Shown here piece by piece: positions 43,718 to 54,341 of a DNA stretch of 64,000 nt. The notes beneath the pieces were generated by a model, which ran no database searches, had not been told where the DNA came from, and saw only the letters and a program-made list of their open reading frames with translations. Position 1 is the stretch's first letter, and each line of letters opens with the position of its first letter. Origin of the DNA: Pleurostoma richardsiae (taxonomy: Eukaryota; Ascomycota; Sordariomycetes; Calosphaeriales; Pleurostomataceae); contig JANBVO010000038.1 of NCBI GenBank assembly GCA_030052745.1, positions 1 through 64,000 of the forward strand, written 5' to 3'. A program made the position numbers and the translations under genes.

Positions 43718-46700
43718 TCACCCGGTCTTGATCCTCAGACCACGACTCAGCCTCCGCGGCTCAGGCTGGCTATCCCGGTCTCTCTCCCTACTGGTATCAT
43801 GGTGCCTCTCCTCGTCGCCGTCGTCCTCGCTCCTCCTCTCCTCATCCACCGGCTCGGGCGGCGCGGGACTTTCTTGCGCGGCCGCAAACCTCGCCCGCCT
43901 CCGCTCGTCCAGCGAGGAGCTCGAGGACAGCCCGGAGCCCTCGCGGTCCTTGAGTCGCGAGGCCAGCGCGTTGAACTTGCCGCGGAGGTAGCCGGCGCCG
44001 CCGGCGCTGCCGTTGCTCATCGCCGTCTTCCTCCTCTCCAGGCCCGCGGGCTCGGGCGCGCTGCCGGAGCTGCTGCCGGGCCGGAGGGAGAAGGCGCGCG
44101 CGCTGCTGCTGGACACCGGCCGCAGGAAGGCGTGGTTGTGTTTGCTGGGATCCATCGACAGGGGACCCTCCTGCGGGGTCGGCGGTGTCATCATGAGGAA
44201 GCTGGGCACGACCGCCGCGCTGCCGGCGCCGTTATTGCCCACGTTGGAGTTGGATCCCGAAGGGTTCGCGTTGCTGCTACGGTACGAGCGGCGGCTCGAC
44301 GCGACGCTGGAGCTGCGGCTGGTCCCCTGTGGCCCGGGGATAGAGGTCTGTGAGCGGAGGGAGCGTGGCGGCGAGCGGGAGAAGTCGACGGGCGAGTTGT
44401 CGAACAGGCTGCTGGAATCGTCGCCGCTGTTGTCTCTGCTGTCGCCCAGCTGCGGCGTCGCAAGCAGCACGGAGCTCGTGGCCAGCTCGCGGAGCTTGGA
44501 TTGCTGGGCGGTGTTGGGTCGGTGCTTGCTGAACTTGTTGCCGATGATGGCTCCCGTGTGACTGATGAGCGCCTTGATGATCTGGCTCTTGATGGCGAGA
44601 GCTAGGTCCAGGTTCGACCACGTCTTGTTGCGGTACTCGATGGTGGGCAGCCGGAACACGAAGTCGTGAACGTCTGCGATGCTCCGGTCACCCTTGCCTT
44701 TGTAGCTCAGGCACAACACAACCGAGGGCATTTTGATGTACGCAAATGTCATGTAGTTGGATGCCCGGTCGATCATCTTAGTCAAGTCGTCGGTATGAGC
44801 CTTGTCTTTTGCCTCAGACCTACGCAGACCAAAGCGAGACGCCTTCTTCGAGTCGCTGGCAGTAGACGATGCGTCGTTCTTGGAAGAGAAGCCTGTTGCA
44901 GAGCGGCCAACCCCAGGGTGTGGTATATTGCTCGACCGCAAGGATTCCCATGAAGGCTTCTTGGTGGGAATGCGCGACGACCCGCCTGTACTGGACCGGA
45001 AGAATCGGAACGAATGCGCCTCGCCGGACCGGATGCTGAAGGCCCTCTTGCTTGAGGGCGGCCGAGTGTCCGAAGTGAGTGTTGGCCGAAGACGTAACTC
45101 GAGGGAGCCCGGCCTGGTGACAAAGGAGCCAGAGTCCCTGTCCTTGTCGGACGTTGCGGTGCCTAAGCGCACACTGGCGCTATACGTCGAATCTTCCTCC
45201 GGGTCATCCTCTGCGCCGGGCAGCGACTGCTTTATCATGAATGGCGAACCATTTCTTGGGCCGTCTGGAATCTTGGGGTCCCCATCCATACCGGGGAATA
45301 TGTATTCAAAAAGCTTCTTGCCGACTTCACGCTCCAGCTGTATCTTCACGGGGAACAGGTTCACCTCGAAGTGGTCCATCACTGGTATTCCTGCGATGGC
45401 CTCAAGCATGTACCAGTAGACCCGAATCATGGGCTGCTTGCTGGTGTCGAACTGCGCCTTCGGGTCTTCCAAGTACGGCGCGACCATCTCCGGGTAGATC
45501 GCATCTGGAAGGAGGTTGAGGCCCAAGATCTTGCCAACCCGAAACAGATTGATATGGGATCCGTCGGCGTTGTCCGTGCGGTCATACTCGACATCCTTCA
45601 GCTGTAGCTCGCAGAGAGGCTCGTTGTTGTCTCGGATGAGGTGCCACACAATCTCCTTGGCGGAGATGGTCCACTTCAGCAGGGCGTTACTCTGCGTATT
45701 ATCGAACCTTCTCTGTGCAGTGGTGATTGCTTTCATCATGAAGAACAGCTCATCCTCACACGCAGCAAGATCCCGCTCCAACAGGAGCCTGTCCTGCCAG
45801 CCACGCTTATCGAGCGACTTGGTGTGGATCTGGAAGTAGCTCTTGATCTCCTCGAGTTGCCGAATGCGCTCCTGCAATCTGATGACCATTTCCGGCGTGC
45901 CTCTGAGGTCACTGAAGTCGGAAGCTAGCATGATCTTCTCCAGGCGCTCGCTTCGGGTCTTTTCTAGTGGCTCACTGTACATCAAGAGATCCAGGACTAT
46001 GACGTAGATAGCGTAGTACTGGGACGAATTGCAGAGTGCCCGGGCCTGCGGGAACTCGACCCAGAGATTGTCCATTCGGGTCTCTGCGTTATCGTCTGAT
46101 GGGATGGTACCGCCGTCGTTCGCGTTCACTTCATCGTTATACTTCAGCCGGAGTGTGTTGTACTTATCGTAACGCAGCATCGCCGAAGTCTTCTGGACGA
46201 CCCGCTTGAACCCGAACGGGTCCGTCTTGAAGTCAAACATGACTTCCATCGGCACCCAAGGCGGCCACGACGACCCGCTAGGCGTGCCGTAGGTACTGCC
46301 AGAGTACAGGGAGAGCAGCTGAGTCGAGAACCACTTCTGGTGGGTGACGAAGAACTGAGTGCTGTCCATGCTGACGAGGAACCGCCGCTGTACGAGACCA
46401 CTGACCACGTCTGACAGCCTATCCTTGTCAAGGACTTCCACGACTTTGAGCTCCATGCCTTTACCCGTGACAAGGACCACGTGCTTCTTGTTCTTGTCGC
46501 TTTGCAATTGTATCTGGGGAGCAATTAGGCGGACATGGTAGCTGTTCTGGGGCGTGAAACCCTCTGCTATGCCACTGGTAAGGTCGTCCATAGCCACATT
46601 CGGAACGCTGTCGTCTCCAGAGGACTCGTCGGCGTTGACAAATCGCTTGCCGTCCTGCAAGATTTTGCGGATTCTATCCTCAATATCTTTTGGTGTCTCG

Positions 46701-49700
46701 CGATCAGAGCTGCCGTTATTTGACGCGGCAGAGGCGCCGGTCCCGCCGGGCGACGTGCCATCTCCTTTGCCTTTCGCAGACTTATTTTTGGTCTGCTCCT
46801 CGACTATGTCGAGTATGAACTTGACAGCGGGCCTGGAGAGATAGTAGACAAAGCCTCTTCTTTGGCTAACTTGGTGGCTGTAGCGGAGGATGATGTTTCG
46901 GAGCAGATTGTTCCATTTCAGCTTCAAGTTGTGCACGACGAAGCGATTTGTGAAGTCGCTGGCGAACTCGGCGCCAGATGGGAGTGACATGGTTTGCTCT
47001 CCCATGTCGACAGAGGTCTCCGACTTCCCGTTGCTGCCGTCTGAATCCTTCTGGGGGTTCTGAGAGGTTTGCACGGTCATCGTCGCCAGCATATGCTCAA
47101 GGAACGCCTTTTTGTCCCGGAGCACGCCGCTGTGTCTGACGAGAGCCTCCAGCTGGGATTTTAAGTCTGGATTTTGATCGCCTTCTCTCGTTACACGCAG
47201 CTGTGTGTCATCCACGTTCCTGCTGTTGGTTTGCACCTGCCTGCCCAACTGCTCTAGACGATCCTGTACAAGTTGAGTCTGGACTCTTCGCGGATCATCA
47301 TCGTGGCTCATTATGCAGAAGTGGCTAGGCTCGCGTCCAAAGGGGCTGGTCCTGTCCGGGTCACCCGATATGACACCGCCAATGTCCGTCTGCCGAAAGT
47401 ATGTAATCCTGGGCGCAAAGGCGAGCGGGAGGATCTTAGTGTCAGGGTTAGGCTCCGTTGGCAGGATCCAGTCAAGTTCGACAAAATCATCCATGTCAAT
47501 CCAGCTGAAGTCGTTGTCCGGGATCGTAAAGCGGGATAGATCAGTGCCATCGTCGTCTTGTTCGGTGATGAAAGTCGACAGGGTGTTGTTCTTGATCGCT
47601 TCCGTCGTCGTGCCCTTGATACTGGCAGAGACGGCTCGCACGTCCGCAGAGGCGAGGTCGAGCTGCGCAGCATGGATCTTCATGCCAGTCGTTCTGCTCT
47701 GAGTCTTCCGGCCACGATCTCGTGTGTTGAATTCTTCACGCCTCTGGTGGAGATCCAACATGAAGCTGTCGAATCGGACTTTGATGCCCGTGGCAGACAC
47801 AGCGCTCTCGGCGTAGTCCTCTACATCTTTGTGTTTGTATATATGGCTGAGGAATAGCGGCGCGAGCAGCAGATTATACTTAATAGTGCCAAGATGTCGT
47901 CCGAACTTCTTGGTATTTTTCTCCTGCCCCGGCCAGAGCTTGCCCTGCCGCACGGGGAGCGACATGGCTCCACCGAACAGCGACCACCAAGCGAAGAAGT
48001 GAGTGAAGAACCTCGGCGTCAAGTGCACCGTGTTGTAGCTCCGTGAAGGCTCCACACTCGAGGACATCCAGTCACGATCAGCAGGGGCGCGCACTGCGAT
48101 GGATAGGTGGATATGCTGGCTTCTGAAGCCCCGGAAGGCATCGTAAGGTACGCCGGCTTCTTCCTTGGCGAACTGCGGCGCTTTCAAAATAACGTCATAA
48201 TGGGGCTTGAAAGTGAAGTTTCGCTTGCCGGCCTCGATCGCACGCTCGAAAACAAGCCCAGCCATCCACTGTACTTTGCCGGATAGCTTCATGACCACCT
48301 TCTTGAAGACAGCGCCGGACTTCATGCTGTCTTCGCTCGTGAGGCTGTCACTTTCGCCACTTCGCCGAGCCGACTCACGGGCGTAGTGGCTGTAATCGGG
48401 AATTGCGAGCACATACTCTCCGCTGTCTACGGTCATGAATCGCTTTGGATCATCGTCAACGTGGATGTTCCATCGCACATCACTCCGCCAGCACATCAGG
48501 AAACCCGCGCCATTTCCGGTGACTTGATACGGATCACGGGTCCCTTTCAGTGCGAGATGCACATCTCCGTCTCCCTTCCAAGCCACGCGAACCCGCGAAT
48601 GGAAATTGAGACGGATCTTATCCCAGAAGCCAACCCGCTCAGACGGATCCAGCTGCGGCTTGGTAAAAGACTCAATGACCATCATTACATCCTGGATGGC
48701 AGGCTGGTAAGACGGGCCCCAGGTGATGCGAGTAGGTAATGCGGTGTTGATATCGACGGTCATGTCTGAGTATGATTTGACTGGCCCGATAGTGCGCCGC
48801 ACATCAATGGCAAAGCTCCCTTCGTTTGATGTACCGAGCTCAAGACACCTTGGAGGGATGATATTGACCCGAACCCGTCTGGTCGATTCGAGGCCACGGA
48901 ACTCTTCAGCAATGACGAAATCCGTCTTTAGCGAGAAGGCGTGGAGCCTCAAAGACTGGCCCGACCGCAGGCTCGGGACGTGTAGAAGCGGCAGGGGGTA
49001 ATCACGCAGGGAAATCCTCGCCTCTCCCATATTGATTTGCACGTTCATGGGAATCAGGAGCGAATATTGCATGTCCCGCGGCATCCCCTTCCCTAACTTG
49101 TGGAGGAAATCGGGGAGGTCCCGCAGCGGAAAAGACGGCTTATCGATGGTGAACTGGAGGTCATTGATGATGGCTGACAGGAGCGCCGGACGGTCTGGCA
49201 CCTCAAGGATGTTTTCGCTGTCTTCCATGTCATCCGGGAGCTGGTCCGGGCCCCAGAATATCCCGCGAATCTCTCTCATCCCGTTGCGAGCCATGAGGAA
49301 ATGCCGATCGATCCTCTTCTTCCAGCTCTTAGCGTTGTGTTCGTTGAGCTTCTGTCGCGCTTCCTGTATCGATACATGTGCGCTCCCGCTCATGCCCAAG
49401 CAATCGCCATCCGGATCATATCTAGGCGTCCGGCCACGACCATGGCTGCGTGTTCGCGATCTGCCTTGTTGTCCATCCTCGCTATGGCTTCTCGCCCAGG
49501 AAGTAGACGAATTCGTCGTACGCCCTCTAGCAGCAGCGGAGCGCGCGCGGAACTTGGAAGACCCCTTCCTGACCTCTTCTTCGTGGATCTTCTTGACCTT
49601 GACTTGGAATGCTTCCTCTCTTGCCAGACGTTGCATCTGTTCGACACGGCCAGCCCTGTAAATCATGCCCAGCTTCCATTCGAAAGCACCGTCTTCCAAT

Positions 49701-52700
49701 TCGACCAAGAGTGTGCGGGTTCTGATCGAGATTTTGGGGACGTTCTTTGGCTCTTCCGGCACCTTCTCGAGGATGTACTCGTTCGTCCCTGTCTTGAACC
49801 TGTGGTGCAATTGTTGCACAGACTTGAATGTATTGATGAAGTTGTCAGATATCTTATTGATGACAAGTTCGTGTGGTACTGCTGCTCGGATCGCTTCCGC
49901 AACGAAGTCGAACATTCTTTCCTCCTGGGAGCCACCAAGAGGCGTCTTCCGCTTGGATTCCCTATAGTCCAGTCGACCCGATTTGATGCTGACGATCCTG
50001 GCCCAAACCTTCGGCATCCTCGGCGCCTCGGCGTAGAGGCGGATGAGCTTGGTATGGAAGAAGGGAGGAGACCATCGATGACGACCGCACTCTAGACCAT
50101 AGATTTGGAGCATCATCGGCGGGTCAGCGGGCATGTCAGCTTTGATCTGCACCAAAGAGACCTTGACATCCACGGCCACAAGTTCCCGAGATGATCTCAT
50201 CTGGTTACTCTGGTCGCCGAAGGAATGATCCGGCGATAGAGGCGGCGACAGATAACCACTGCTTGGCACCTCCGCCGGCGCAGTGCGCGATGCTGTTGAC
50301 TCGGCGGTGTCTCGACTAGTCCGCACGAACGCTTTTCGCAGCACGAGCGTGGCGACACCGACAGCATAATGACGATAGAGGGAGTACTGCAGAAGAAGGG
50401 TCCGAACGTGCGAATGAATATGGAAAATAGGTCCTTGGTTATCACTGAGCGCTGCGAAGGCGACCTCAAATCGAGGAATGTTGACGAACGGGTCGATCTC
50501 CCATCTCTCGGCAGACTCCACGACGAAAGCTTCGAGGCCACGGACGTGGATTGCTATGCGACGTCCATCCCCAATATTCTGTTGGGCCTTCTTAGGGGTG
50601 AGAGGGATCGATTTGAGGAGGTCTGAGTCTGGTGACAGGCTGTTGCGGCTGCTTGCCCGTCGGCGAGCCGGTCGTCGTTGGAGGCCTTCCAGTTTCTGAG
50701 CGCGATACTCTGCCGTCCATGACTCCAGCTGGAGCGCGACTCCACGAGTATCTTCAGAGATGTCTTCATCAACACCGGCGACCTCGGCGCTGAAATCGAA
50801 TGCTTGAAGCTGGAAATGGAGCAACCAGGGAGGCATTGCTCGTAGGAAGTTGGGATGCTTGGGGGTTTTAGAGCCAGCACGCTTGTCGGGCTCGACATTT
50901 AGACGCAACTGCCGCACGATCTGTCGCAGCCCATCATTAATCTCCGGGCGTACCATCTTGATTGCGAACGTCTGGAGTGTGCCGGTTGCCACGACATGGA
51001 CGTCGGGAGACGCACTGAGCTGCATTTTGAGGTCGAAAGACTCCGTTTCCAGCAGGTCGAAGCGGCTACCCTCTGAGGTTTGATAGTACAGTTCATGAGT
51101 TTGCAGTCTCATAGTAGAGGCCAGAGAATAATGGAGATCCTCGACGGCGGAGTGGAAAGATTCCACATCGACAGAGATAGAGGAGATAGAGGATATGATG
51201 AGATCGAAATCGTCTGGGTCAGATGTTTCGTGGACGGGGGGAAGTGAAACGCGGATGACGGGTTCGTGCATCGACATCTTGATGTTAGCTTTTGGAAGGA
51301 GTCGCGAGATGATCATGTGTCTCGGCTGTGTCTGCACCTTTGGCGGCTTCGGCCTGGGGCGGAGCATGGCAAGCAACAAGGGAAGATGGCGAGGGTCGAG
51401 ATCAACGGACGGAGAGGTCACTACGGAATTCATGAAGAGGATATTCGCGTTCCTCTGCTCGGCGTCCCCTCCATCGGTAAGCTCAACGGTCTTGGATGGA
51501 AGTGTGGTCCGCACAGTTGTCGTGGCCATCGGGATGTACATGAGACGCTGTGGCTTGCCGTGACCATCGTCGACGCCAATAGATATCGAAAGAGCAGCGG
51601 CCAGAGCTTCATGTGCGATGTCCTTGGACGGGAAGTACATCCTGTGGGCCGGCGACTTCGGGTCAAGTCTGTGTAGGTCGATGCCGACCTCCTTCATTGA
51701 GACGTTGAGCAGGACTGGGGAGCCTGATGCTTTGACCGTCTCAACTTTCTTGGTTACACCGAAGGAGCTGACTGCGAATTGCACCTCTTTGATTCCGCGA
51801 AGTATCGAGCTCACGAACTCCTTAGAGTCGGAGACAGTTTGCATCAGATCGTCGTCGGTACTTCCAGGCTGATCAATCTCTTGAATGACCTTGTCGAGAT
51901 ATTCATCCAGGGGCTCCGATTCATCAGAGGTCGCAACAGATTGACTCTTGCAATCTCGATATCGGTTGATGCAGAGATGTGAATCATCGTAAGGCACGTG
52001 GACCCTGCCAAGTTTCAAGGCAATGGATGCGTCTCGCAGCCCGTCGAGCTGCTCATAGAGGAAACCATGGACGTTCAAGGTCAGATGATCAAGGACCTCG
52101 AGCGAGTCTCTGCCCTCGGGTGTGAAGAGAACACTCCGCAGTGTAATAATCCATTCGGCCTGCTGTTTCTCCTTACCCTTGCCCGATCTCGAAGCCAGGA
52201 AGAAGCGAGCTCGGTCAACCATTTTCCGTCGCGTGTCTACAGCGATGGTGAAGTTTCCGCACTGGACATTTCCGACATCGACGACATTGATTGTTGAGTT
52301 CGTCGCCACGACATCGACCATCCGTAGCCAATTCACGTTCCTATGCAGCCTCTTGATCCGCTCCTTCGTTCTGGTAAGCTGTTTCCATGTCTCGCTGCGT
52401 GGCGCACTCAGTGTTCCGCGCCGTATAAGAGGCGTCTTGGAGTTCTTCTTGGCCAGTGGATTCGGCTGCTTCTCTCCGCCGGCATGAAGCTTTGGATCGT
52501 CTCCATCTTCGTCTTCGGATGATGGCTCGCCCCGCTTGCTCCCCTCGAGCTCCGCAATGTCCACCGTGACCACCAACTCGCTCACCACGATGCTTAACCA
52601 GGTGGGCTGGGCAAAAGTTGGGCGGTGTACATTAAGTCCAAGGCCGCGAATCTCGATCTTGAAGCCATCGCGAGGCACGTATGCTACACGTCGGAATGAG

Positions 52701-52822
52701 AAGTAGCCGATTCGTTGGATCGAGACGCCGGTGAGGATACGTATGATGGCGAAGAGGACGAAGGACGAGAGGTAGGTCAGGACGAATATGCCGATTAAAA
52801 AGGTTGGACTGAGGAGCGCCAT
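43718..52822 (-). CDS. fmp27: Fmp27/Hobbit/BLTP2-family bridge-like lipid-transfer protein
   Basis: A single uninterrupted frame of 9,105 nt, 3,034 residues. The N-terminus is a membrane anchor (SPTFLIGIFVLTYLSSFVLF, then AIIRILTGVSIQRIGYFSF). Downstream lies the long beta-rich body typical of repeating beta-groove lipid bridges. Two signature blocks are visible: GFWDKIRLNFHSRVRVAWKG near residue 1397 and WPPWVPMEVMFDFKTDPFGF near 2185, which name the Fmp27 GFWDK and WPPW domains. A coiled segment (MVIRLQERIRQLEEIKSYF) follows. The last 600 residues are mostly Ser/Gly/Arg-rich and disordered, ending RLSRGLRIKTG, apart from a conserved piece TFAYIKMPSVVLCLSYKGKG. Yeast Fmp27 and Hob1/Hob2, fly Hobbit and plant SABRE act at ER-plasma membrane contacts in bulk lipid transfer; that role is inferred. 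The absence of introns over 9 kb is notable next to intron-rich neighbours. Start at the first ATG, which places the anchor at the N-terminus. Confidence 0.95.
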   Translation of the reverse strand: MALLSPTFLIGIFVLTYLSSFVLFAIIRILTGVSIQRIGYFSFRRVAYVPRDGFKIEIRGLGLNVHRPTFAQPTWLSIVVSELVVTVDIAELEGSKRGEPSSEDEDGDDPKLHAGGEKQPNPLAKKNSKTPLIRRGTLSAPRSETWKQLTRTKERIKRLHRNVNWLRMVDVVATNSTINVVDVGNVQCGNFTIAVDTRRKMVDRARFFLASRSGKGKEKQQAEWIITLRSVLFTPEGRDSLEVLDHLTLNVHGFLYEQLDGLRDASIALKLGRVHVPYDDSHLCINRYRDCKSQSVATSDESEPLDEYLDKVIQEIDQPGSTDDDLMQTVSDSKEFVSSILRGIKEVQFAVSSFGVTKKVETVKASGSPVLLNVSMKEVGIDLHRLDPKSPAHRMYFPSKDIAHEALAAALSISIGVDDGHGKPQRLMYIPMATTTVRTTLPSKTVELTDGGDAEQRNANILFMNSVVTSPSVDLDPRHLPLLLAMLRPRPKPPKVQTQPRHMIISRLLPKANIKMSMHEPVIRVSLPPVHETSDPDDFDLIISSISSISVDVESFHSAVEDLHYSLASTMRLQTHELYYQTSEGSRFDLLETESFDLKMQLSASPDVHVVATGTLQTFAIKMVRPEINDGLRQIVRQLRLNVEPDKRAGSKTPKHPNFLRAMPPWLLHFQLQAFDFSAEVAGVDEDISEDTRGVALQLESWTAEYRAQKLEGLQRRPARRRASSRNSLSPDSDLLKSIPLTPKKAQQNIGDGRRIAIHVRGLEAFVVESAERWEIDPFVNIPRFEVAFAALSDNQGPIFHIHSHVRTLLLQYSLYRHYAVGVATLVLRKAFVRTSRDTAESTASRTAPAEVPSSGYLSPPLSPDHSFGDQSNQMRSSRELVAVDVKVSLVQIKADMPADPPMMLQIYGLECGRHRWSPPFFHTKLIRLYAEAPRMPKVWARIVSIKSGRLDYRESKRKTPLGGSQEERMFDFVAEAIRAAVPHELVINKISDNFINTFKSVQQLHHRFKTGTNEYILEKVPEEPKNVPKISIRTRTLLVELEDGAFEWKLGMIYRAGRVEQMQRLAREEAFQVKVKKIHEEEVRKGSSKFRARSAAARGRTTNSSTSWARSHSEDGQQGRSRTRSHGRGRTPRYDPDGDCLGMSGSAHVSIQEARQKLNEHNAKSWKKRIDRHFLMARNGMREIRGIFWGPDQLPDDMEDSENILEVPDRPALLSAIINDLQFTIDKPSFPLRDLPDFLHKLGKGMPRDMQYSLLIPMNVQINMGEARISLRDYPLPLLHVPSLRSGQSLRLHAFSLKTDFVIAEEFRGLESTRRVRVNIIPPRCLELGTSNEGSFAIDVRRTIGPVKSYSDMTVDINTALPTRITWGPSYQPAIQDVMMVIESFTKPQLDPSERVGFWDKIRLNFHSRVRVAWKGDGDVHLALKGTRDPYQVTGNGAGFLMCWRSDVRWNIHVDDDPKRFMTVDSGEYVLAIPDYSHYARESARRSGESDSLTSEDSMKSGAVFKKVVMKLSGKVQWMAGLVFERAIEAGKRNFTFKPHYDVILKAPQFAKEEAGVPYDAFRGFRSQHIHLSIAVRAPADRDWMSSSVEPSRSYNTVHLTPRFFTHFFAWWSLFGGAMSLPVRQGKLWPGQEKNTKKFGRHLGTIKYNLLLAPLFLSHIYKHKDVEDYAESAVSATGIKVRFDSFMLDLHQRREEFNTRDRGRKTQSRTTGMKIHAAQLDLASADVRAVSASIKGTTTEAIKNNTLSTFITEQDDDGTDLSRFTIPDNDFSWIDMDDFVELDWILPTEPNPDTKILPLAFAPRITYFRQTDIGGVISGDPDRTSPFGREPSHFCIMSHDDDPRRVQTQLVQDRLEQLGRQVQTNSRNVDDTQLRVTREGDQNPDLKSQLEALVRHSGVLRDKKAFLEHMLATMTVQTSQNPQKDSDGSNGKSETSVDMGEQTMSLPSGAEFASDFTNRFVVHNLKLKWNNLLRNIILRYSHQVSQRRGFVYYLSRPAVKFILDIVEEQTKNKSAKGKGDGTSPGGTGASAASNNGSSDRETPKDIEDRIRKILQDGKRFVNADESSGDDSVPNVAMDDLTSGIAEGFTPQNSYHVRLIAPQIQLQSDKNKKHVVLVTGKGMELKVVEVLDKDRLSDVVSGLVQRRFLVSMDSTQFFVTHQKWFSTQLLSLYSGSTYGTPSGSSWPPWVPMEVMFDFKTDPFGFKRVVQKTSAMLRYDKYNTLRLKYNDEVNANDGGTIPSDDNAETRMDNLWVEFPQARALCNSSQYYAIYVIVLDLLMYSEPLEKTRSERLEKIMLASDFSDLRGTPEMVIRLQERIRQLEEIKSYFQIHTKSLDKRGWQDRLLLERDLAACEDELFFMMKAITTAQRRFDNTQSNALLKWTISAKEIVWHLIRDNNEPLCELQLKDVEYDRTDNADGSHINLFRVGKILGLNLLPDAIYPEMVAPYLEDPKAQFDTSKQPMIRVYWYMLEAIAGIPVMDHFEVNLFPVKIQLEREVGKKLFEYIFPGMDGDPKIPDGPRNGSPFMIKQSLPGAEDDPEEDSTYSASVRLGTATSDKDRDSGSFVTRPGSLELRLRPTLTSDTRPPSSKRAFSIRSGEAHSFRFFRSSTGGSSRIPTKKPSWESLRSSNIPHPGVGRSATGFSSKNDASSTASDSKKASRFGLRRSEAKDKAHTDDLTKMIDRASNYMTFAYIKMPSVVLCLSYKGKGDRSIADVHDFVFRLPTIEYRNKTWSNLDLALAIKSQIIKALISHTGAIIGNKFSKHRPNTAQQSKLRELATSSVLLATPQLGDSRDNSGDDSSSLFDNSPVDFSRSPPRSLRSQTSIPGPQGTSRSSSVASSRRSYRSSNANPSGSNSNVGNNGAGSAAVVPSFLMMTPPTPQEGPLSMDPSKHNHAFLRPVSSSSARAFSLRPGSSSGSAPEPAGLERRKTAMSNGSAGGAGYLRGKFNALASRLKDREGSGLSSSSSLDERRRARFAAAQESPAPPEPVDEERRSEDDGDEERHHDTSRERDRDSQPEPRRLSRGLRIKTG

Positions 52823-53446
52823 GTCGGAGAGAGCGCTGCGCCTCTACCTGACGCGTGTTCACTTTATCTGGACGGACAAGCCGGTTAGCCTTCCCGAAGA
52901 GAGTCGCGGCGGTTGGAAGCGCAGACGACATGCGTACACGGACAGGGCTTGACTTGTCATCTCCGTCACGCAACTTCTCGGTTGAGAATGTGTCCCGTTA
53001 TCATCCTGCATAGGCCATCGTATAGTGTGACACCATCGTGATGCTGCTCGAGATCGCGGCAAAGGAGACAAAAAGAGATAGCCGCCAACGCCGTCCTCGA
53101 GATGAACCAAGCGTTGCCTGGTGCGAGTAGGAAAAGAGAGCCTCAACAAAAACAGGGCACACGACGCAGTCCAAGAGCCTTTCAGATGCAGGAATCCCGG
53201 GCGGGCAGGCGGTAGGACAAAGACTCGAGGCGATAGGTGAGATTCACGGCGCCAATGATGACGGGCGATCTCCTTCGTGGCAGAATGGGGAGAATGTACT
53301 CCGTAGTAAGCATTCAATTCGGATATTGCCGAGAAGGCGCCGGAGTTAGCAAGAGCTTAACTTCTGTACGTGCCACGTCAGATAAGATAACAAGCTTCCC
53401 CAGGCACCTCCACGCGTCCGTCACGCCAACTGGTCGGCAGCTGGCA

Positions 53447-53468
53447 ACGTCACGTCACATTCACGTCA
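53447..53468. promoter_or_regulatory. Cluster of three ACGTCA (CRE/Atf1-type) sites
   Basis: ACGTCA occurs at 53447-53452, 53452-53457 (sharing one base) and 53463-53468; a fourth lies at 53375-53380. This word is the core bound by Atf1/CREB-type bZIP stress regulators in fungi. Use in vivo is inferred. Confidence 0.5.
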
Positions 53469-53730
53469 ACCGTATCGTATTCGTCTCTATCTACACCGAC
53501 GAAGCTATCCGTTAAACTCGGAATGACCCAGGGCAGTCCGCTCTCAAAATCCTCAGCATTTGCGTCTCGTGCCGCGCTCACAGTCTTACGTATGTAGAAT
53601 CGGCGTAAGAGGTGCTAAGCCACCTATGGCTATTCCCCTAAATCGTACTGAGTGTGCACTTGGTCGTGTATCAGATTTTCCATGAGGCTGACAAGCTTTT
53701 GTAGACACACCTACCTCGACTGTACCTGGG

Positions 53731-53754
53731 GAAAAAAAGAAAAAAAGAAAAAAA
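53731..53754. repeat. (GAAAAAAA)3 purine repeat
   Basis: Three perfect 8-base units, each G followed by seven A, in the divergent intergenic region. May disfavour nucleosomes, as poly(dA:dT) tracts do; that is inference. Confidence 0.85.
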
Positions 53755-54160
53755 GCTCTCACCTGCACTGTCCTTTCATCATGCCATTTGCCGGCTAGTC
53801 GTGCCATGGCGTGGTACTGCAAACGTGTAGATTACACCGCCTCTGTCGGGAGTTGCTGCAGATAACTGCACGTACACTTGCGCCATGATGAGACCGTGGG
53901 GTTCTGTAGGAACAGCTCACCACCTCAAAACTGGGGGCGCAGCACGTCAACTCCAGGCACCTAACTCCTGGTTCGCTTACTCAAACACTGCCTATGATAA
54001 GAAGAATCAAAAGAACTTGCGACACTTTCTTACCGCTGTGGCGTTCGTTCCTGAGCCAGGATTGGCACCGAGGTCCACAGATTGTGGTGATGGGCTGTAT
54101 GAGATCATCAATGGGCCTTCCATTACATCACAGGGCTCCAGAAAGATGACGTTGAAATCG

Positions 54161-54176
54161 AGGGGCTCAGGAGGGG
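54161..54176 (+). promoter_or_regulatory. Paired STRE-like AGGGG words
   Basis: AGGGG at 54161-54165 and 54172-54176, about 170 bp upstream of the start codon of the small hydrophilic protein. AGGGG is the stress response element bound by Msn2/4-type zinc fingers. A TGACGT word (54147-54152) and the inverted repeat GCTCC-TTA-GGAGC (54203-54215) lie next to it. Confidence 0.5.
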
Positions 54177-54341
54177 GGCTCAGCCTTCTACGACAGATAA
54201 AAGCTCCTTAGGAGCATTGAGGAACGGTGTGAATCATTGGGCAGACATCTCATCATAACCAGCACACAAACATACCACTCAGGACACAACTGTACGAACT
54301 CCAATCAGAAACTCCGGTACTGCTATCACAAACACATCATC

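Larger units (their letters stand above)
52823..54341. promoter_or_regulatory. Divergent promoter region with CRE, STRE and GATA words
   Basis: 1.52 kb between the divergent FMP27 and small hydrophilic protein genes. It holds one TACTCCGTA 9-mer (53297-53305), ACGTCA words at 53375-53380, 53447-53452, 53452-53457 and 53463-53468, a GATAAGATAA double GATA site at 53381-53390, a (GAAAAAAA)3 repeat, a TGACGT at 54147-54152 and two AGGGG words close to the right-hand gene. No gene is supported. Confidence 0.55.

Noticed and set aside
43589-52487. Many long plus-strand frames opposite FMP27
   Set aside because: They mirror the codon structure of the FMP27 gene on the other strand and have no independent motifs.
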